Assembly (NCBI GenBank): GCA_018242765.1
Contig: JAFEBH010000013.1
Location: 237,212 to 301,211, forward strand
Direction: 5' to 3'
From: Nitrospira sp.
GTDB lineage: Bacteria; Nitrospirota; Nitrospiria; Nitrospirales; Nitrospiraceae
DNA: 64,000 nt
Shown: positions 50,433 through 59,728 of the stretch, one piece after another
How the letters are laid out: every line of letters begins with the position of its first letter
How positions within the stretch are numbered: the first letter of the stretch is position 1
The notes under the pieces: model-generated
Databases searched by the model: none
The model's input: the letters and a program-made list of their open reading frames with translations, nothing else
What the model was told of the DNA's origin: nothing
Made by a program: the position numbers and the translations under genes

Positions 50433-51626
50433 TTATACCAGTTTGGCAAAGGCTTGTCTCAGTCGTTCGAGTCCTCTCGTAATGTTCGTCATGCTGGTGG
50501 CATACGACAATCGGAGATGGTTGTGACTGCCAAATGGTTCGCCAGGGACTACCGCAATGTGCGCATCGTTCAAGAGATAGTTGGCCATTTCGTTCGGTGT
50601 CTTGAGCATACCTGAAGGGCCTCGTTTTCCCAATAATCCCTTGATATTGGGGAATGCATAGAAGGCGCCACGAGGCATGGAACAGGTCACCCCTGGAATG
50701 TTGTTCAACCCCTCGATAATGATATTCCGACGACGGGAAAACTCTTCAACCATGGTGAGCGTGAATGGTTCTCCAAGGCGTAATGCAGCGACGGCCGCTT
50801 TTTGTGCGATCGAACAAGGATTGGAGGTGCTTTGGCTTTGGATATTGGCCATAGCCGTGATGAGCTCTTTCGGGCCTGCCGCATAGCCGATGCGCCACCC
50901 GGTCATGGCATAGGCTTTTGAAACTCCGTTGATAATAACGGTCCGTGCAGCGATTTCAGGACCCAGCGATGCGATGCTGAGGTGGTGGGTTCCATCGTAG
51001 AGGACCTTTTCATAGATCTCGTCGGAAATCACGATGAGATCATGGCGAATCGCCACTGCCGCGATCTGTTCCAGGGTGGTTTGATCATAGGTCGCCCCGG
51101 TTGGGTTGCAGGGGCTGTTGACCAGAATGGCTTTTGTTTTCGGCGTAATGAGTCGTTCAAGCTCCGTGGGATGAACGGCATATCCCTCATCTTCTCTGGT
51201 TGGCATGAGGATCGGAGTCGCATCGTTCAAGAGCGCTTGATCTGAATAGGAAACCCAGTAGGGTGTGGGGATGATGAGTTCATCGCCGGCTTCAAGCAAC
51301 GCTTCCGCCAGGTTATACAGCGAATGTTTCGCCCCGCAAGACACCAGGATTTGAGACTTTTCATATCGAACGCCAAGCTCCGTCTGCAGTTTCTCAACGA
51401 TAGCCCCACGCAACTCATCAATGCCCGAGGAGGGGGTGTACTTGGTGAACCCTGCGCGAATGGCTGCTTCAGCAGCGGCCTTGACCGGCTCCGGTGTATC
51501 GAAATCGGGTTCTCCAGTGGAAAAGTCGATGATGTCCAATCCTTGTGCGGCCATGGCCTTGGCTGTTGCCGCCATGGCGAGCGTGGGGGAGGGAGCAATG
51601 CGGCTGACACGGGCAGCAAGTTTCAT
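50433..51626 (-). CDS. PLP-dependent aspartate/aromatic aminotransferase (class I)
   Basis: 397 residues. Transfers amino groups between amino and keto acids with pyridoxal phosphate. Shows I-D-F-S-T-G-E-P-D-F-D-T-P, Y-T-P-S-S-G-I-D-E-L-R, N-S-P-C-N-P-T-G (cofactor Asn), S-D-E-I-Y-E-K, and V-S-K-A-Y-A-M-T-G-W-R-I-G-Y with the Schiff-base Lys. Like the AspB (subgroup I-gamma) aspartate aminotransferases; exact substrate not set. Start overlaps coaD's stop as ATGA. Confidence 0.93.
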   Translation of the reverse strand: MKLAARVSRIAPSPTLAMAATAKAMAAQGLDIIDFSTGEPDFDTPEPVKAAAEAAIRAGFTKYTPSSGIDELRGAIVEKLQTELGVRYEKSQILVSCGAKHSLYNLAEALLEAGDELIIPTPYWVSYSDQALLNDATPILMPTREDEGYAVHPTELERLITPKTKAILVNSPCNPTGATYDQTTLEQIAAVAIRHDLIVISDEIYEKVLYDGTHHLSIASLGPEIAARTVIINGVSKAYAMTGWRIGYAAGPKELITAMANIQSQSTSNPCSIAQKAAVAALRLGEPFTLTMVEEFSRRRNIIIEGLNNIPGVTCSMPRGAFYAFPNIKGLLGKRGPSGMLKTPNEMANYLLNDAHIAVVPGEPFGSHNHLRLSYATSMTNITRGLERLRQAFAKLV

Positions 51627-52111
51627 GATTTGAGACTCCGGATCCGATCGTTCAAACGGCGTGCGACTTCAGGGTGAAGAAACTCGATCAGGGGACCTCC
51701 ATGCCGTGCCACCTCTTTGATGATGGTTGACGACAGGTAGGAGTACTCTTCACTGGGCATTAGGAACACCGTCTCCACGGTCTTGGCTAATTTCCGATTG
51801 ATCAGTGCCATCTGAAATTCATGCTCGAAGTCTGAGATCGCCCGTAAGCCTCGAATAATGGCGTGGGCGCCAGACCGCTCAACATAGTCGACCAATAAGC
51901 CTTCGAATTGCGTGACCTCAACCTGAGGCAGGTCCTTCATGACGAGTTTCACCATATCGACCCGTTCAGTGACATTGAACAGCGGATGCTTGGACGGATT
52001 TGGTGCCACGGCCACCACCACTCGATCAAACATCCGAAGACTACGAGTGATGATGTCGGTGTGTCCGTGGGTGATAGGGTCAAATGTGCCAGGATAAATG
52101 CCAGTTTTCAT
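51623..52111 (-). CDS. coaD: Phosphopantetheine adenylyltransferase
   Basis: 162 residues, normal length. Adenylates 4'-phosphopantetheine, the fourth step of coenzyme A synthesis. Motifs: Y-P-G-T-F-D-P-I-T-H-G-H (nucleotidyltransferase site), V-A-V-A-P-N-P-S-K-H, I-I-R-G-L-R-A-I-S-D-F-E-H-E, and S-Y-L-S-S-T-I-I-K-E-V. Overlaps both neighbours by four bases (rsmD upstream and the aminotransferase downstream). Confidence 0.96.
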   Translation of the reverse strand: MKTGIYPGTFDPITHGHTDIITRSLRMFDRVVVAVAPNPSKHPLFNVTERVDMVKLVMKDLPQVEVTQFEGLLVDYVERSGAHAIIRGLRAISDFEHEFQMALINRKLAKTVETVFLMPSEEYSYLSSTIIKEVARHGGPLIEFLHPEVARRLNDRIRSLKS

Positions 52112-52677
52112 GTCTTGTGAAGATCAGGATAAGAGTAAAGCGACAGGGTGGTGTCGCCATAATGATAGTGCCGGCGTAAGGTAGTGGGGCCAAGCGTCGC
52201 GGGAACCATAGTCCTTTCTCCATGTTCGACGATCAGCCATGCATCAGGTGCGAAGAGTGACCCCGTCATCGATGCATTCAATAGCGAGGAAAGTTTTCCT
52301 GTCTCTGCGTAGGGAGGATCGGCAAAGACCACATCGTAGGGGCCATTCCAGTGGGCTGGACGCCGAACAAACTGCTCAACCGTATGAGGCTGGACGGTCA
52401 ACTCCGAACCAATCTGGCAGAGGAGTCTATTGCGTTGGAGAAGGCTCACGGCGTCTCTGTCCGACTCGACGGCGGTGACACGGTCTGCACCACGGCTGAG
52501 CGCTTCGATTCCGACGGCTCCCGTTCCTGCATACAGGTCTAAAAATCGACTATGTGGCAACCGATTTCCAAGAATTGAAAACAATGCCTCTCGAACGCGG
52601 TCAGAGGTTGGACGAAGTGCTTGTGTCCGTGGCCCATAGAGGCGCCTTCCGCGGTAGGTCCCTGCAATCACACGCAT
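52108..52677 (-). CDS. rsmD: 16S rRNA (guanine(966)-N2)-methyltransferase
   Basis: 189 residues from the ATG at 52677 (M-R-V-I-A-G-T-Y-R-G-R-R-L, the usual family start); an ATG at 52722 is less likely. SAM-binding F-L-D-L-Y-A-G-T-G-A-V-G-I-E-A-L-S-R-G and catalytic D-V-V-F-A-D-P-P-Y. Methylates G966 in 16S rRNA. First gene of the rsmD-coaD-aminotransferase operon; rsmD-coaD is a common pair. Confidence 0.95.
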   Translation of the reverse strand: MRVIAGTYRGRRLYGPRTQALRPTSDRVREALFSILGNRLPHSRFLDLYAGTGAVGIEALSRGADRVTAVESDRDAVSLLQRNRLLCQIGSELTVQPHTVEQFVRRPAHWNGPYDVVFADPPYAETGKLSSLLNASMTGSLFAPDAWLIVEHGERTMVPATLGPTTLRRHYHYGDTTLSLYSYPDLHKT

Positions 52678-52921
52678 TCCACACAGCACCACATCATTAA
52701 TGGATCGTATGAACTCTAACATAGCGTTTTTACAGGGGTCAAGAAAGCAAGGACAAGGCGAGCTGCGTTAATGGTTGGTCCGACGACTATCAATGATCGC
52801 GTGGCTGTTCAGAGGGTGAGGGGTGTCTGCAGTTTTGACCGACTTCCGTGGGAGGACTATAATGCCCGTGCGTGATGTGGAGGAATGCCAGTGATCAGCT
52901 TGGACTGTCACGACGGCCTTA

Positions 52922-52942
52922 CGGGCTCGACATTCGAGCCCG
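52922..52942 (-). terminator. Hairpin past the small zinc-ribbon gene
   Basis: CGGGCTCGA - 3 bases - TCGAGCCCG, nine pairs. On the minus strand it starts 15 bp after the stop of the gene at 52957. No strong U-tract. Confidence 0.45.
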
Positions 52943-52956
52943 AATGGTCGATGGGT

Positions 52957-53130
52957 TTAGCGCGTACCGACGGTCTGAGACTCGCGGGCAGCCAAACTCT
53001 TTCGGCGATTGTTAGAAATGGTGCGGTCGATAATGGCACCGCAATTGATGCATTTCCATGCATAAAACACAAGAAAGAAGTCCGAGAACCGCTCCAGCAT
53101 CATCATTCCCTTGCATTTCGGACATTCCAT
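52957..53130 (-). CDS. Small zinc-ribbon protein
   Basis: 57 residues. M-E-C-P-K-C-K-G and K-C-I-N-C-G-A-I-I-D, about 20 residues apart, form a zinc ribbon; the linker is aromatic and hydrophobic (F-S-D-F-F-L-V-F-Y-A-W). The C-terminal third is basic (N-N-R-R-K-S-L). GGGAGG lies five bases before the ATG. I recall near-identical small proteins in Nitrospira-type genomes, but no function. Missed by frames longer than 60 codons. Confidence 0.7.
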   Translation of the reverse strand: MECPKCKGMMMLERFSDFFLVFYAWKCINCGAIIDRTISNNRRKSLAARESQTVGTR

Positions 53131-53318
53131 TACGCCCTCCCAGGGTGGTTACGTTCACAGCTGACGGCGAATTTAAGCAAGAGCTGCACCAAATTGTCGT
53201 TCATCAGTTTTTCAATGACTTATGTGTTACGTAGTTGACTGGAATCGGTCGTTTTCAGAAAATTGACGGTACAAAAGAGTTCGGTTCGTCAAATTTTTGT
53301 CCATCACGAGGGGTTGTT

Positions 53319-54023
53319 GTGGCAGGAAAAGGGCGCGGAAAGGGTATTGCGCACTGGCCCCAGGCCGAGCGACCTCGTGAACGTCTCCTCGCGAAAGGGC
53401 CTGAAGCCCTATCCGACGCCAATCTGTTGGCGATCTTGCTGAGAACCGGCCGTCGTGATGCATCAGCGGTCCAGGTTGCCCTTGAACTCCTTGAACGGAT
53501 GGGTGGGTTGGGGGGGCTTGCTGCCTGCGGGACGGATGAACTCTGCACCATCCCTGGAGTCGGTCCGGCCAAGGCTGCTCAGCTCAAGGCTGCTCTGGCA
53601 CTGGGGAGACGGTCGCTTGCGGCTCCACTCTCAACCGGGACGCGTATTTCGTCGAGTGCCGACCTCTATAAGCACTTTCACCCGTTGTTGCGCGAGGTGA
53701 AGCATGAGCTTTTTAAGGTTGTCCTGCTCGATGCCAAGAATGTCGTGCTCAGAGAGGTAACGGTGTCTGAAGGAAGCCTCACGCTCAGCATTGTGCATCC
53801 GCGCGAGGTTTTCGCCCTGGCGGTTCGTGAATCGGCGGCGGCCGTCATTCTTCTTCATAATCACCCCAGTGGGGATCCCACACCGAGTGTCGAGGACCGG
53901 CACCTCACGAGCCGACTGGCCGAGGCAGGACGACTGTTGGGGATTCGTGTGGTGGACCATATTGTTCTTGGAGACGGTCGGTATGTGAGTTTTGCAGACG
54001 AGGGGTGGCTCACAGACCAGTAG
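53319..54023 (+). CDS. radC: RadC/JAB-domain protein
   Basis: 234 residues from the GTG at 53319 (GAGG upstream); the frame opens at 53235 but the family's W-P-x-x-E-R-P-R-E-R-L-L starts shortly after this GTG. N-terminal helix-hairpin-helix (I-P-G-V-G-P-A-K-A-A-Q-L). JAMM motif: E in the V-S-E-G-S-L region, then H-N-H-P-S-G-D-P-T-P-S-V-E-D. Once thought a DNA repair protein; its role is unproven. Confidence 0.9.
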   Translation: MAGKGRGKGIAHWPQAERPRERLLAKGPEALSDANLLAILLRTGRRDASAVQVALELLERMGGLGGLAACGTDELCTIPGVGPAKAAQLKAALALGRRSLAAPLSTGTRISSSADLYKHFHPLLREVKHELFKVVLLDAKNVVLREVTVSEGSLTLSIVHPREVFALAVRESAAAVILLHNHPSGDPTPSVEDRHLTSRLAEAGRLLGIRVVDHIVLGDGRYVSFADEGWLTDQ

Positions 54024-54126
54024 GTGAAGGATGACACCTTGGAACGTTCGTCAAGCAGAGCTTGATCACAGAAAGGTAAGGATAAGAATGGCGTAAAAGA
54101 CCATCGCTGCACAAGGAGGGCCGATC

Positions 54127-56238
54127 ATGGAAACAACCTGTGTAGAATCCGTCAGGAATGTGGCGATCGTATCCAGTGCCGGTGCAGGGAAGACCTCTCT
54201 CTGCGAGGCCTTGTTGTACATGGGAGGAGCGCTCCCGGTACTTGGCTCTGTGACGCAGGGAACGACCATTTCTGATTTTGAGCCTGAAGAACTCCGTCAT
54301 CGTACGTCGACCAGCGCCAGCCTGCTTCAGTTTTCGTGGAATCACACCCATCTCACCCTCATCGATACTCCTGGCGCATTGGCATTGCTCGGTGAGTCGA
54401 TGGCTTCGCTCCGTGCCGTCGATGCGGTCGTGCTCGTGATGACCGAACAAATCGGTGTGCGCACTGAACTGGCTCGTTTGTGGGCAAAGATCAAAGACTT
54501 GGAACTTCCCTGCCTGCTGTTCCTCAACGGCCTCGATAAGGATGGGGCATCTCTTGAGAATGCGCTTGAGATGTGTCGTAAGCAACTGGACTGTACGCCG
54601 ATTCCCATGACGGTGCCCGTCAAGACCGAGGGGAAATTGGACGGCGTGATTGATGTGCGGCTCAAGAAGTTCGTGCGATCCGGACCGAGCTCCGTGAACG
54701 TCGAGCTTCTTCCGATCCCACCGCATGCGGAGGATAGCCTGATCCGAGCACAGACACAGCTCGTGGAGGCTGTGGCAGAGAGTGGAGAGACACTTCTGGA
54801 GACCTATCTCGCGGAGGGGGGGCTGAGCGAGGATGCCCTGCTTGAAGGGCTACGTCGGGATATTGTGACCAGGCAATTTCTTCCCGTCTATGCCGGATCG
54901 GCCACGCAGAACGTGGGGGTTTGGTCTCTGCTTGATGCCATGGTCAGTCTCTTTCCATCACCGTCCGAGCGTGGTGTGGTCCATCCCTGGTGCGGCATCC
55001 AGCCAGAGACTCATGACAGGTGTGAACGGAAGGGGACTGTCCATGAACCTTTTTCCGCCTATGTCTTTAAGACGATCATCGACCCATTTGTTGGTCGATT
55101 GTCCTATTGTCGTGTGGTGTCGGGCAGCGTCCATGCTGATTCGACCGTGTTCAATGCTTCACAACATGTGCGGGAGAAACTTGGCCATTTCTACCGAGTC
55201 TTGGGGAAACGACATGTGGCGGTCGAGTCAGCCAAAGGCGGAGACATCGTGGCGATCGCAAAACTCAAAGACACCCACACCGGTGATACCTTGTCGCACG
55301 AGGGGAATCCTCTCTGTTATCAGGGGCTTGGTCTGCCGAAGCCGATTCTGTCGTATGCAATCGAGTCCAAGTCGAAGGCGGATATCGACAAAGTCAGTCT
55401 CGGACTGCATAAACTCATCGAAGAAGACCCGACGCTGGAATTTTCACGAAACGACGAGACCAAAGAAATGGTGCTCAGCGGGATGGGGCAATTCCATATC
55501 GATCTTGCGCTGGAAAAACTCCATCGAAAATTCGGCGTCGATGTCATCCTCCATACTCCCAAAATTCCCTATCGAGAAACCATCAAAACTACGGCACAGG
55601 CCCAGGGGAAGTATAAGAAACAGACGGGGGGGCATGGGCAGTATGGCGACTGTTGGCTTGAGGTGGCGCCATTGCCGAGGGGGCAGGGATTTGTCTTCGA
55701 AAATCGAGTCGTCGGAGGGGCCATTCCTCGGAATTTCGTTCCGGCGGTCGAAAAGGGGGTGCATGAGGCCATGCATGAAGGTCCACTCAGTAGGTGTCCG
55801 GTCGTGGATGTGCAGGTTGCGGTCTATGATGGATCCTACCATGTCGTCGATTCTTCAGAAATGTCGTTCAAGATCGCAGGCTCGATGGCATTCAGAAAAG
55901 CCATGGAGAGCGCCCATCCCGTGCTATTGGAACCGATCATGACGGTTGAGATCAATACACCGACTGAAACGGTTGGGGCCGTCATGGGAGATTTGAATGC
56001 CCGTCGGGGACGAATCCTTTCCGTGAACGCCCAGGATCATGTGGAGCAGATTACGGCGCTGGTGCCCTTGGCGGAACTCCTTCGGTATGCCACTGCGTTG
56101 AATGCCATGACCGCCGGTCGAGGGAATTATGCGATGGAATTTTCGCAGTACGACGAAGTTCCACGGGATCTCACAGGAAAAATTCTAGAGAAGCGGAAAG
56201 CCGAAGGACTGGTTGTGGCATCGCACGCAGAGCATTAG
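54127..56238 (+). CDS. EF-G-like GTPase with altered nucleotide motifs
   Basis: 703 residues in the usual five-domain EF-G order: G domain about 1-275, then II, III, IV and V (III/V region G-M-G-Q-F-H-I-D-L-A; IV R-E-T-I-K-T-T, Q-T-G-G-H-G-Q-Y-G-D). The guanine-specificity motif N-K-x-D reads N134-G-L-D137, so its Lys is Gly. The P-loop starts S-S-A-G-A-G-K-T (16-23) in place of the usual G/A-H-x-x-x-G-K-T. D80-T-P-G is intact. This matches the secondary EF-G-like paralogues (often called EF-G2) rather than the main fusA. Substrate nucleotide and role are uncertain. AAGGAGGG lies before the ATG. Confidence 0.88.
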   Translation: METTCVESVRNVAIVSSAGAGKTSLCEALLYMGGALPVLGSVTQGTTISDFEPEELRHRTSTSASLLQFSWNHTHLTLIDTPGALALLGESMASLRAVDAVVLVMTEQIGVRTELARLWAKIKDLELPCLLFLNGLDKDGASLENALEMCRKQLDCTPIPMTVPVKTEGKLDGVIDVRLKKFVRSGPSSVNVELLPIPPHAEDSLIRAQTQLVEAVAESGETLLETYLAEGGLSEDALLEGLRRDIVTRQFLPVYAGSATQNVGVWSLLDAMVSLFPSPSERGVVHPWCGIQPETHDRCERKGTVHEPFSAYVFKTIIDPFVGRLSYCRVVSGSVHADSTVFNASQHVREKLGHFYRVLGKRHVAVESAKGGDIVAIAKLKDTHTGDTLSHEGNPLCYQGLGLPKPILSYAIESKSKADIDKVSLGLHKLIEEDPTLEFSRNDETKEMVLSGMGQFHIDLALEKLHRKFGVDVILHTPKIPYRETIKTTAQAQGKYKKQTGGHGQYGDCWLEVAPLPRGQGFVFENRVVGGAIPRNFVPAVEKGVHEAMHEGPLSRCPVVDVQVAVYDGSYHVVDSSEMSFKIAGSMAFRKAMESAHPVLLEPIMTVEINTPTETVGAVMGDLNARRGRILSVNAQDHVEQITALVPLAELLRYATALNAMTAGRGNYAMEFSQYDEVPRDLTGKILEKRKAEGLVVASHAEH

Positions 56239-56303
56239 ATCACATGCTTCATGGACGCTTGTACGGAAAGCGTTGAGCCGTAGGACTGTCTGGATACTGT
56301 GGG

Positions 56304-57698
56304 TCAGTCAGAGGTCTTCAACACGACATAGAATGCCCGAGTTTCACGAAGCACGCGAAGCAAGATGGTATCGCCGCGCCTCGTTTTGGAGATTGCTGCA
56401 GAATAGTCGGCGAGGGACGCCGTCTCTACACGGTTTACCTCTTTGATCAAGTCACCCTCGTGCAGCCCTTCGGCTTGAGCCAAGCTGTTTGGCTCGATCC
56501 GCATAATCACGACGCCTTTGGCCTCTCGAAGCTTGAACTTTTCAGCGAGACTGGGTGTCAACTCCTGAACCTCAATTCCTAGTTTCACTTCGGCTCGTGC
56601 AGGAGGAGTCGTGGGCACCGCCGCTGCGTCGCGGCGTTCCGTGAGAAGAATGGTGAGTGTCAGGGGTTTCAGATCTCGGACGACGTCGATCTTGGCACGT
56701 GCTCCCGGAGTCAGTGTCCCGATCAAGCGAGAGAGCTTATTCGGTGAATCGACGAGAGCCCCATCGATCCGGACAATGACATCGCCCGGCCGTATTCCGG
56801 CAACAGCGGCAGGATCGTTCTCAAACACTTCATTCACCAAGACCCCTTCGCCCTCGGCGACGCCAAATTTCTTGGCAAGCTCGGCCGTCAGCGGTTGAAT
56901 GCCGACCCCAAGCCATCCGCGAATGACCTTTCCTTTCGCCAACAGTTGTTCAATGACATGTTTGGCCATGTTCGAAGGAATGGCGAACCCAATGCCCTGG
57001 GCAAAATTGATGATCGCGGTATTGATCCCGATCACTTCCCCACGAAGGTTGAATAGCGGCCCTCCGGAGTTTCCTGGATTGATTGAGGCATCAGTTTGAA
57101 TGAAGTTTTCGTACCGTGAGAGATTCATATTTTCACGACCGATCCCGCTGACGACACCGAGTGTCACCGTACGGTCCAAGCCGAAGGGGTTTCCGACCGC
57201 CAGGACCCATTGGCCGACTTTGACCGTGGAAGAATCACCGAACCGTGCCCTGGGAAGGGGCCGGTCAGTTGTCACCTTGAGCAGCGCCAAATCCGTATCC
57301 GGGTCCTTGCCGATTACCTGAGCAACGAGCTTGGTCTTGTCTGAGAAGCGAACCTCAATCTCCGTGGCATCGCCGATGACGTGATTATTGGTCACGATGT
57401 GTCCGTCGCTGTCGACGATGAGGCCAGAGCCGGAGCCTGATGCATTCGGCGTCCGGTCTCCTGACGTGTCGCGGAGTCTTCCTGTGAGAGTCATCGGAAA
57501 GAGGTTTACGACGGAAGGCTTAGCATGTTCGGCGAGTTCTGTGATGACGGTCTGGATTTCTTCGAGCATGCGAAGCCCGGGAGAGTCAGGAGAAACGGCT
57601 TCGACTGTCGGCACGAAAGAGACCGAGACGAGAAGAGAAAGGATGAGCAGATGGACACCGGGGCGGATATGAGCTGTGAGGAGCGTCATCAATGCCAT
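56304..57698 (-). CDS. DegQ/HtrA-type periplasmic serine protease
   Basis: 464 residues. A signal peptide (about 1-35, L-L-I-L-S-L-L-V-S-V-S-F) sends it to the periplasm. Trypsin-like domain with the triad: His in V-T-N-N-H-V-I, Asp in D-T-D-L-A-L-L-K-V, and Ser in S-I-N-P-G-N-S-G-G-P-L. Two PDZ domains follow (about 260-350, W-L-G-V-G-I-Q-P-L-T; 370-455, V-I-M-R-I-E-P-N-S-L-A-Q-A-E-G). Quality control of envelope proteins. Downstream gene of an operon with the TrkA_C-like gene (21-bp gap). Confidence 0.93.
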   Translation of the reverse strand: MALMTLLTAHIRPGVHLLILSLLVSVSFVPTVEAVSPDSPGLRMLEEIQTVITELAEHAKPSVVNLFPMTLTGRLRDTSGDRTPNASGSGSGLIVDSDGHIVTNNHVIGDATEIEVRFSDKTKLVAQVIGKDPDTDLALLKVTTDRPLPRARFGDSSTVKVGQWVLAVGNPFGLDRTVTLGVVSGIGRENMNLSRYENFIQTDASINPGNSGGPLFNLRGEVIGINTAIINFAQGIGFAIPSNMAKHVIEQLLAKGKVIRGWLGVGIQPLTAELAKKFGVAEGEGVLVNEVFENDPAAVAGIRPGDVIVRIDGALVDSPNKLSRLIGTLTPGARAKIDVVRDLKPLTLTILLTERRDAAAVPTTPPARAEVKLGIEVQELTPSLAEKFKLREAKGVVIMRIEPNSLAQAEGLHEGDLIKEVNRVETASLADYSAAISKTRRGDTILLRVLRETRAFYVVLKTSD

Positions 57699-57719
57699 GA
57701 AGCGACATTGTAACTGATT

Positions 57720-58388
57720 TTATGCTGGTGTGCCTACTCCCTGAGGCAGACGTGTCCGTGCAGGGGTGAGGGGACGCTGACCGGTGAACCAGTGCGTGAA
57801 GTGATCCAGCTCAGTTTGAGGGCCAATCACAATGACGATGTCGCCAGGCTGTAGGACAAGGTCACTGCTGGGACTTATGAGGACTGGCCCTCGCAGAACG
57901 GTGGCAACAGAGGATGCAAGAGCATGAGGAGCGGCACTCAGTGGTTGTCCTGCCGCAGCAGCTCTATGCGCCACTGAGAGGCGTTCAATTCCAGCCGATC
58001 GTACGGTCAGGTCGTGGTGCAATAAAAGTAAATCTTGATGAGTCGCTTCAAGTTTGAGTTCGCGGATTTGTGCATCGACTTGCATCAAGGATCGTTTCAA
58101 TTCATGGATGTGAGCACGGGCGTCGGTTAAGGCTTCATCAACTGCATACACAATCGAATCTGGCTGAAGTCTGGAGTGGAGTCGATCAGACACCTGCATG
58201 GCGATGAGTCGTCCAACTCGAGCGGTGACATCGTCGATACGCTGAAGCAAAGAGGAAGCCTGCCAATGCAGTCGGATAATCTCCACCTTGCGGTTGACGA
58301 CTTCGGAGATAGCCAGAATGCTTTCATAAAAGGCTTGTCCGGTAATCGAAAGCTCTTTGTGGACGCGGTCAAACAATTCAAATGTCAT
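57720..58388 (-). CDS. Helical protein with C-terminal TrkA_C-like domain
   Basis: 222 residues without membrane segments. Residues about 1-130 are helical, with a PhoU-like feel (I-L-A-I-S-E-V-V-N-R-K-V-E, D-A-R-A-H-I-H-E-L-K-R). The last 60 residues look like a TrkA_C/RCK_C ligand domain (R-G-P-V-L-I-S-P, V-L-Q-P-G-D-I-V-I-V-I-G). In transporters this domain binds small ligands to gate potassium channels; here it is free-standing, so it may regulate a partner in trans. Upstream of the DegQ-like gene on the same strand. No ribosome site is obvious. Confidence 0.65.
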   Translation of the reverse strand: MTFELFDRVHKELSITGQAFYESILAISEVVNRKVEIIRLHWQASSLLQRIDDVTARVGRLIAMQVSDRLHSRLQPDSIVYAVDEALTDARAHIHELKRSLMQVDAQIRELKLEATHQDLLLLHHDLTVRSAGIERLSVAHRAAAAGQPLSAAPHALASSVATVLRGPVLISPSSDLVLQPGDIVIVIGPQTELDHFTHWFTGQRPLTPARTRLPQGVGTPA

Positions 58389-58711
58389 ATTCTGATAACG
58401 TCTATTATGTCAACTTATAGATTATTCTGGTCATCTATAGCACCTAATCAACTTCCTACTCCGTACACAGGATGCCGGTTATGTAGGTGCTGATCGGACT
58501 ATAACACATTACTTTCCCAGGAGCAGCGCGGGATCTGATTACCAATGTTCATCTTTATTTAACTTGAAATGCGAAGCTCTTCGCCGAGATGTGTGCGTCA
58601 TGCCTCTCTACCATCGGATTGGCCGCTTGCGAGTAAAATTTGTGTATGGTTGAAGTGTGTAAAGATGGGCAATGCAGGTGCTAATTCGTCGAATCGGAAG
58701 GGGTAGATTCA
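58389..58711. other. Intergenic region, no gene seen
   Basis: About 320 bp, AT-richer near 58390-58440. It should contain the promoter for the TrkA_C-like/DegQ operon. No motif could be assigned. Confidence 0.4.
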
Positions 58712-59728
58712 TTATTCTGGCTGGTTCGCCATCCCCGGTACGGCCTTTTCAGCCCCCAATACCGGATTAGTTTTTTTCCGCACGAACCGATACCCCGCAT
58801 TCATCATCTCATCTCTCAGCACTGGATCAATTGCGGACTTGAACAGTACAACGGTGGCAAACTCGTACTTTTGACATCGAGGAAAGCGCTGGCATTGTTC
58901 ATCTAGGTGCTGGATCGCCTTCTGTACTTCGACGAACATGGGATTACCGGATACCGCGGGCTCGAATTCGCATCCCTTCACATAGTGGTCATTAAACCCC
59001 AGCCATGCCATACCACCAAGATCAAGCCCATGGACGATCTTCTCCGTCTCCCGAATTGAAAGGCCATAGATATAGTTCCCGGTGCCGTCTCCATAATCTT
59101 CAAATCCATGGCTGACCGGGTTAATCGTTACGACATCGGGCAAGACATCGGCCAAATGGGGATGGGGCTGGCCAATCAGTTTCGATCTCACGCTCTCAAT
59201 CAAGACTCGAATCGAATCGCGTCGTGAGAACTGGTAGCCCAAGGTAACGTCTTCGAGCGGCTCGATCAGGATCACCACCTCCCTGCTGACACGCAACATC
59301 TCATAGAGGGCAATGGTCGGCCGAGGAAAATGGTGATAGGACTCCTTACAGAACACGACGTCGAATGCTTCGTCTTTGAAGGTCAGCTTCTCTGCATTCT
59401 CGACAGCGTATTCGCCGAAGAGTCCCCGCGCCTTTCCCTGTTCGAGCAGACACGAGCCGATGTCAGTCGGCAAGACGCTCGTGATCCCAAAGAGTTTTCG
59501 AAGTCTGACAGAGTCTAGCCCATAGCGACCGTCACCGATTGTCAGCCAGCTAGCACCTTGATAACGCATGGCCAGTGGGGTACAGGTTTCGTACATTCTC
59601 CGGTGCCGCCAAGAGTCCACTGTATCGTCGCGGAACCAGCTTTTGTGGATTCGCTGACGGTCGGGTCCATGAATGTCGTTGTCCATGTGCCACCGCTGCA
59701 TGTCGACAAAGATTTTGTCGTCTGCCAT
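58712..59728 (-). CDS. SAM-dependent methyltransferase (class I)
   Basis: 338 residues. Rossmann-type motif I appears as W-L-T-I-G-D-G-R-Y-G, with motif II-like V-L-P-T-D-I and a core F-D-V-V-F-C-K-E-S-Y-H-H-F-P-R-P, then the L-R-V-S-R-E-V-V-I-L-I-E-P strand typical of Methyltransf_11/25. Acceptor substrate unknown. The C-terminal 140 residues are extra to the core. No obvious operon partner; GAGTGAAC lies upstream of the ATG. Confidence 0.8.
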   Translation of the reverse strand: MADDKIFVDMQRWHMDNDIHGPDRQRIHKSWFRDDTVDSWRHRRMYETCTPLAMRYQGASWLTIGDGRYGLDSVRLRKLFGITSVLPTDIGSCLLEQGKARGLFGEYAVENAEKLTFKDEAFDVVFCKESYHHFPRPTIALYEMLRVSREVVILIEPLEDVTLGYQFSRRDSIRVLIESVRSKLIGQPHPHLADVLPDVVTINPVSHGFEDYGDGTGNYIYGLSIRETEKIVHGLDLGGMAWLGFNDHYVKGCEFEPAVSGNPMFVEVQKAIQHLDEQCQRFPRCQKYEFATVVLFKSAIDPVLRDEMMNAGYRFVRKKTNPVLGAEKAVPGMANQPE

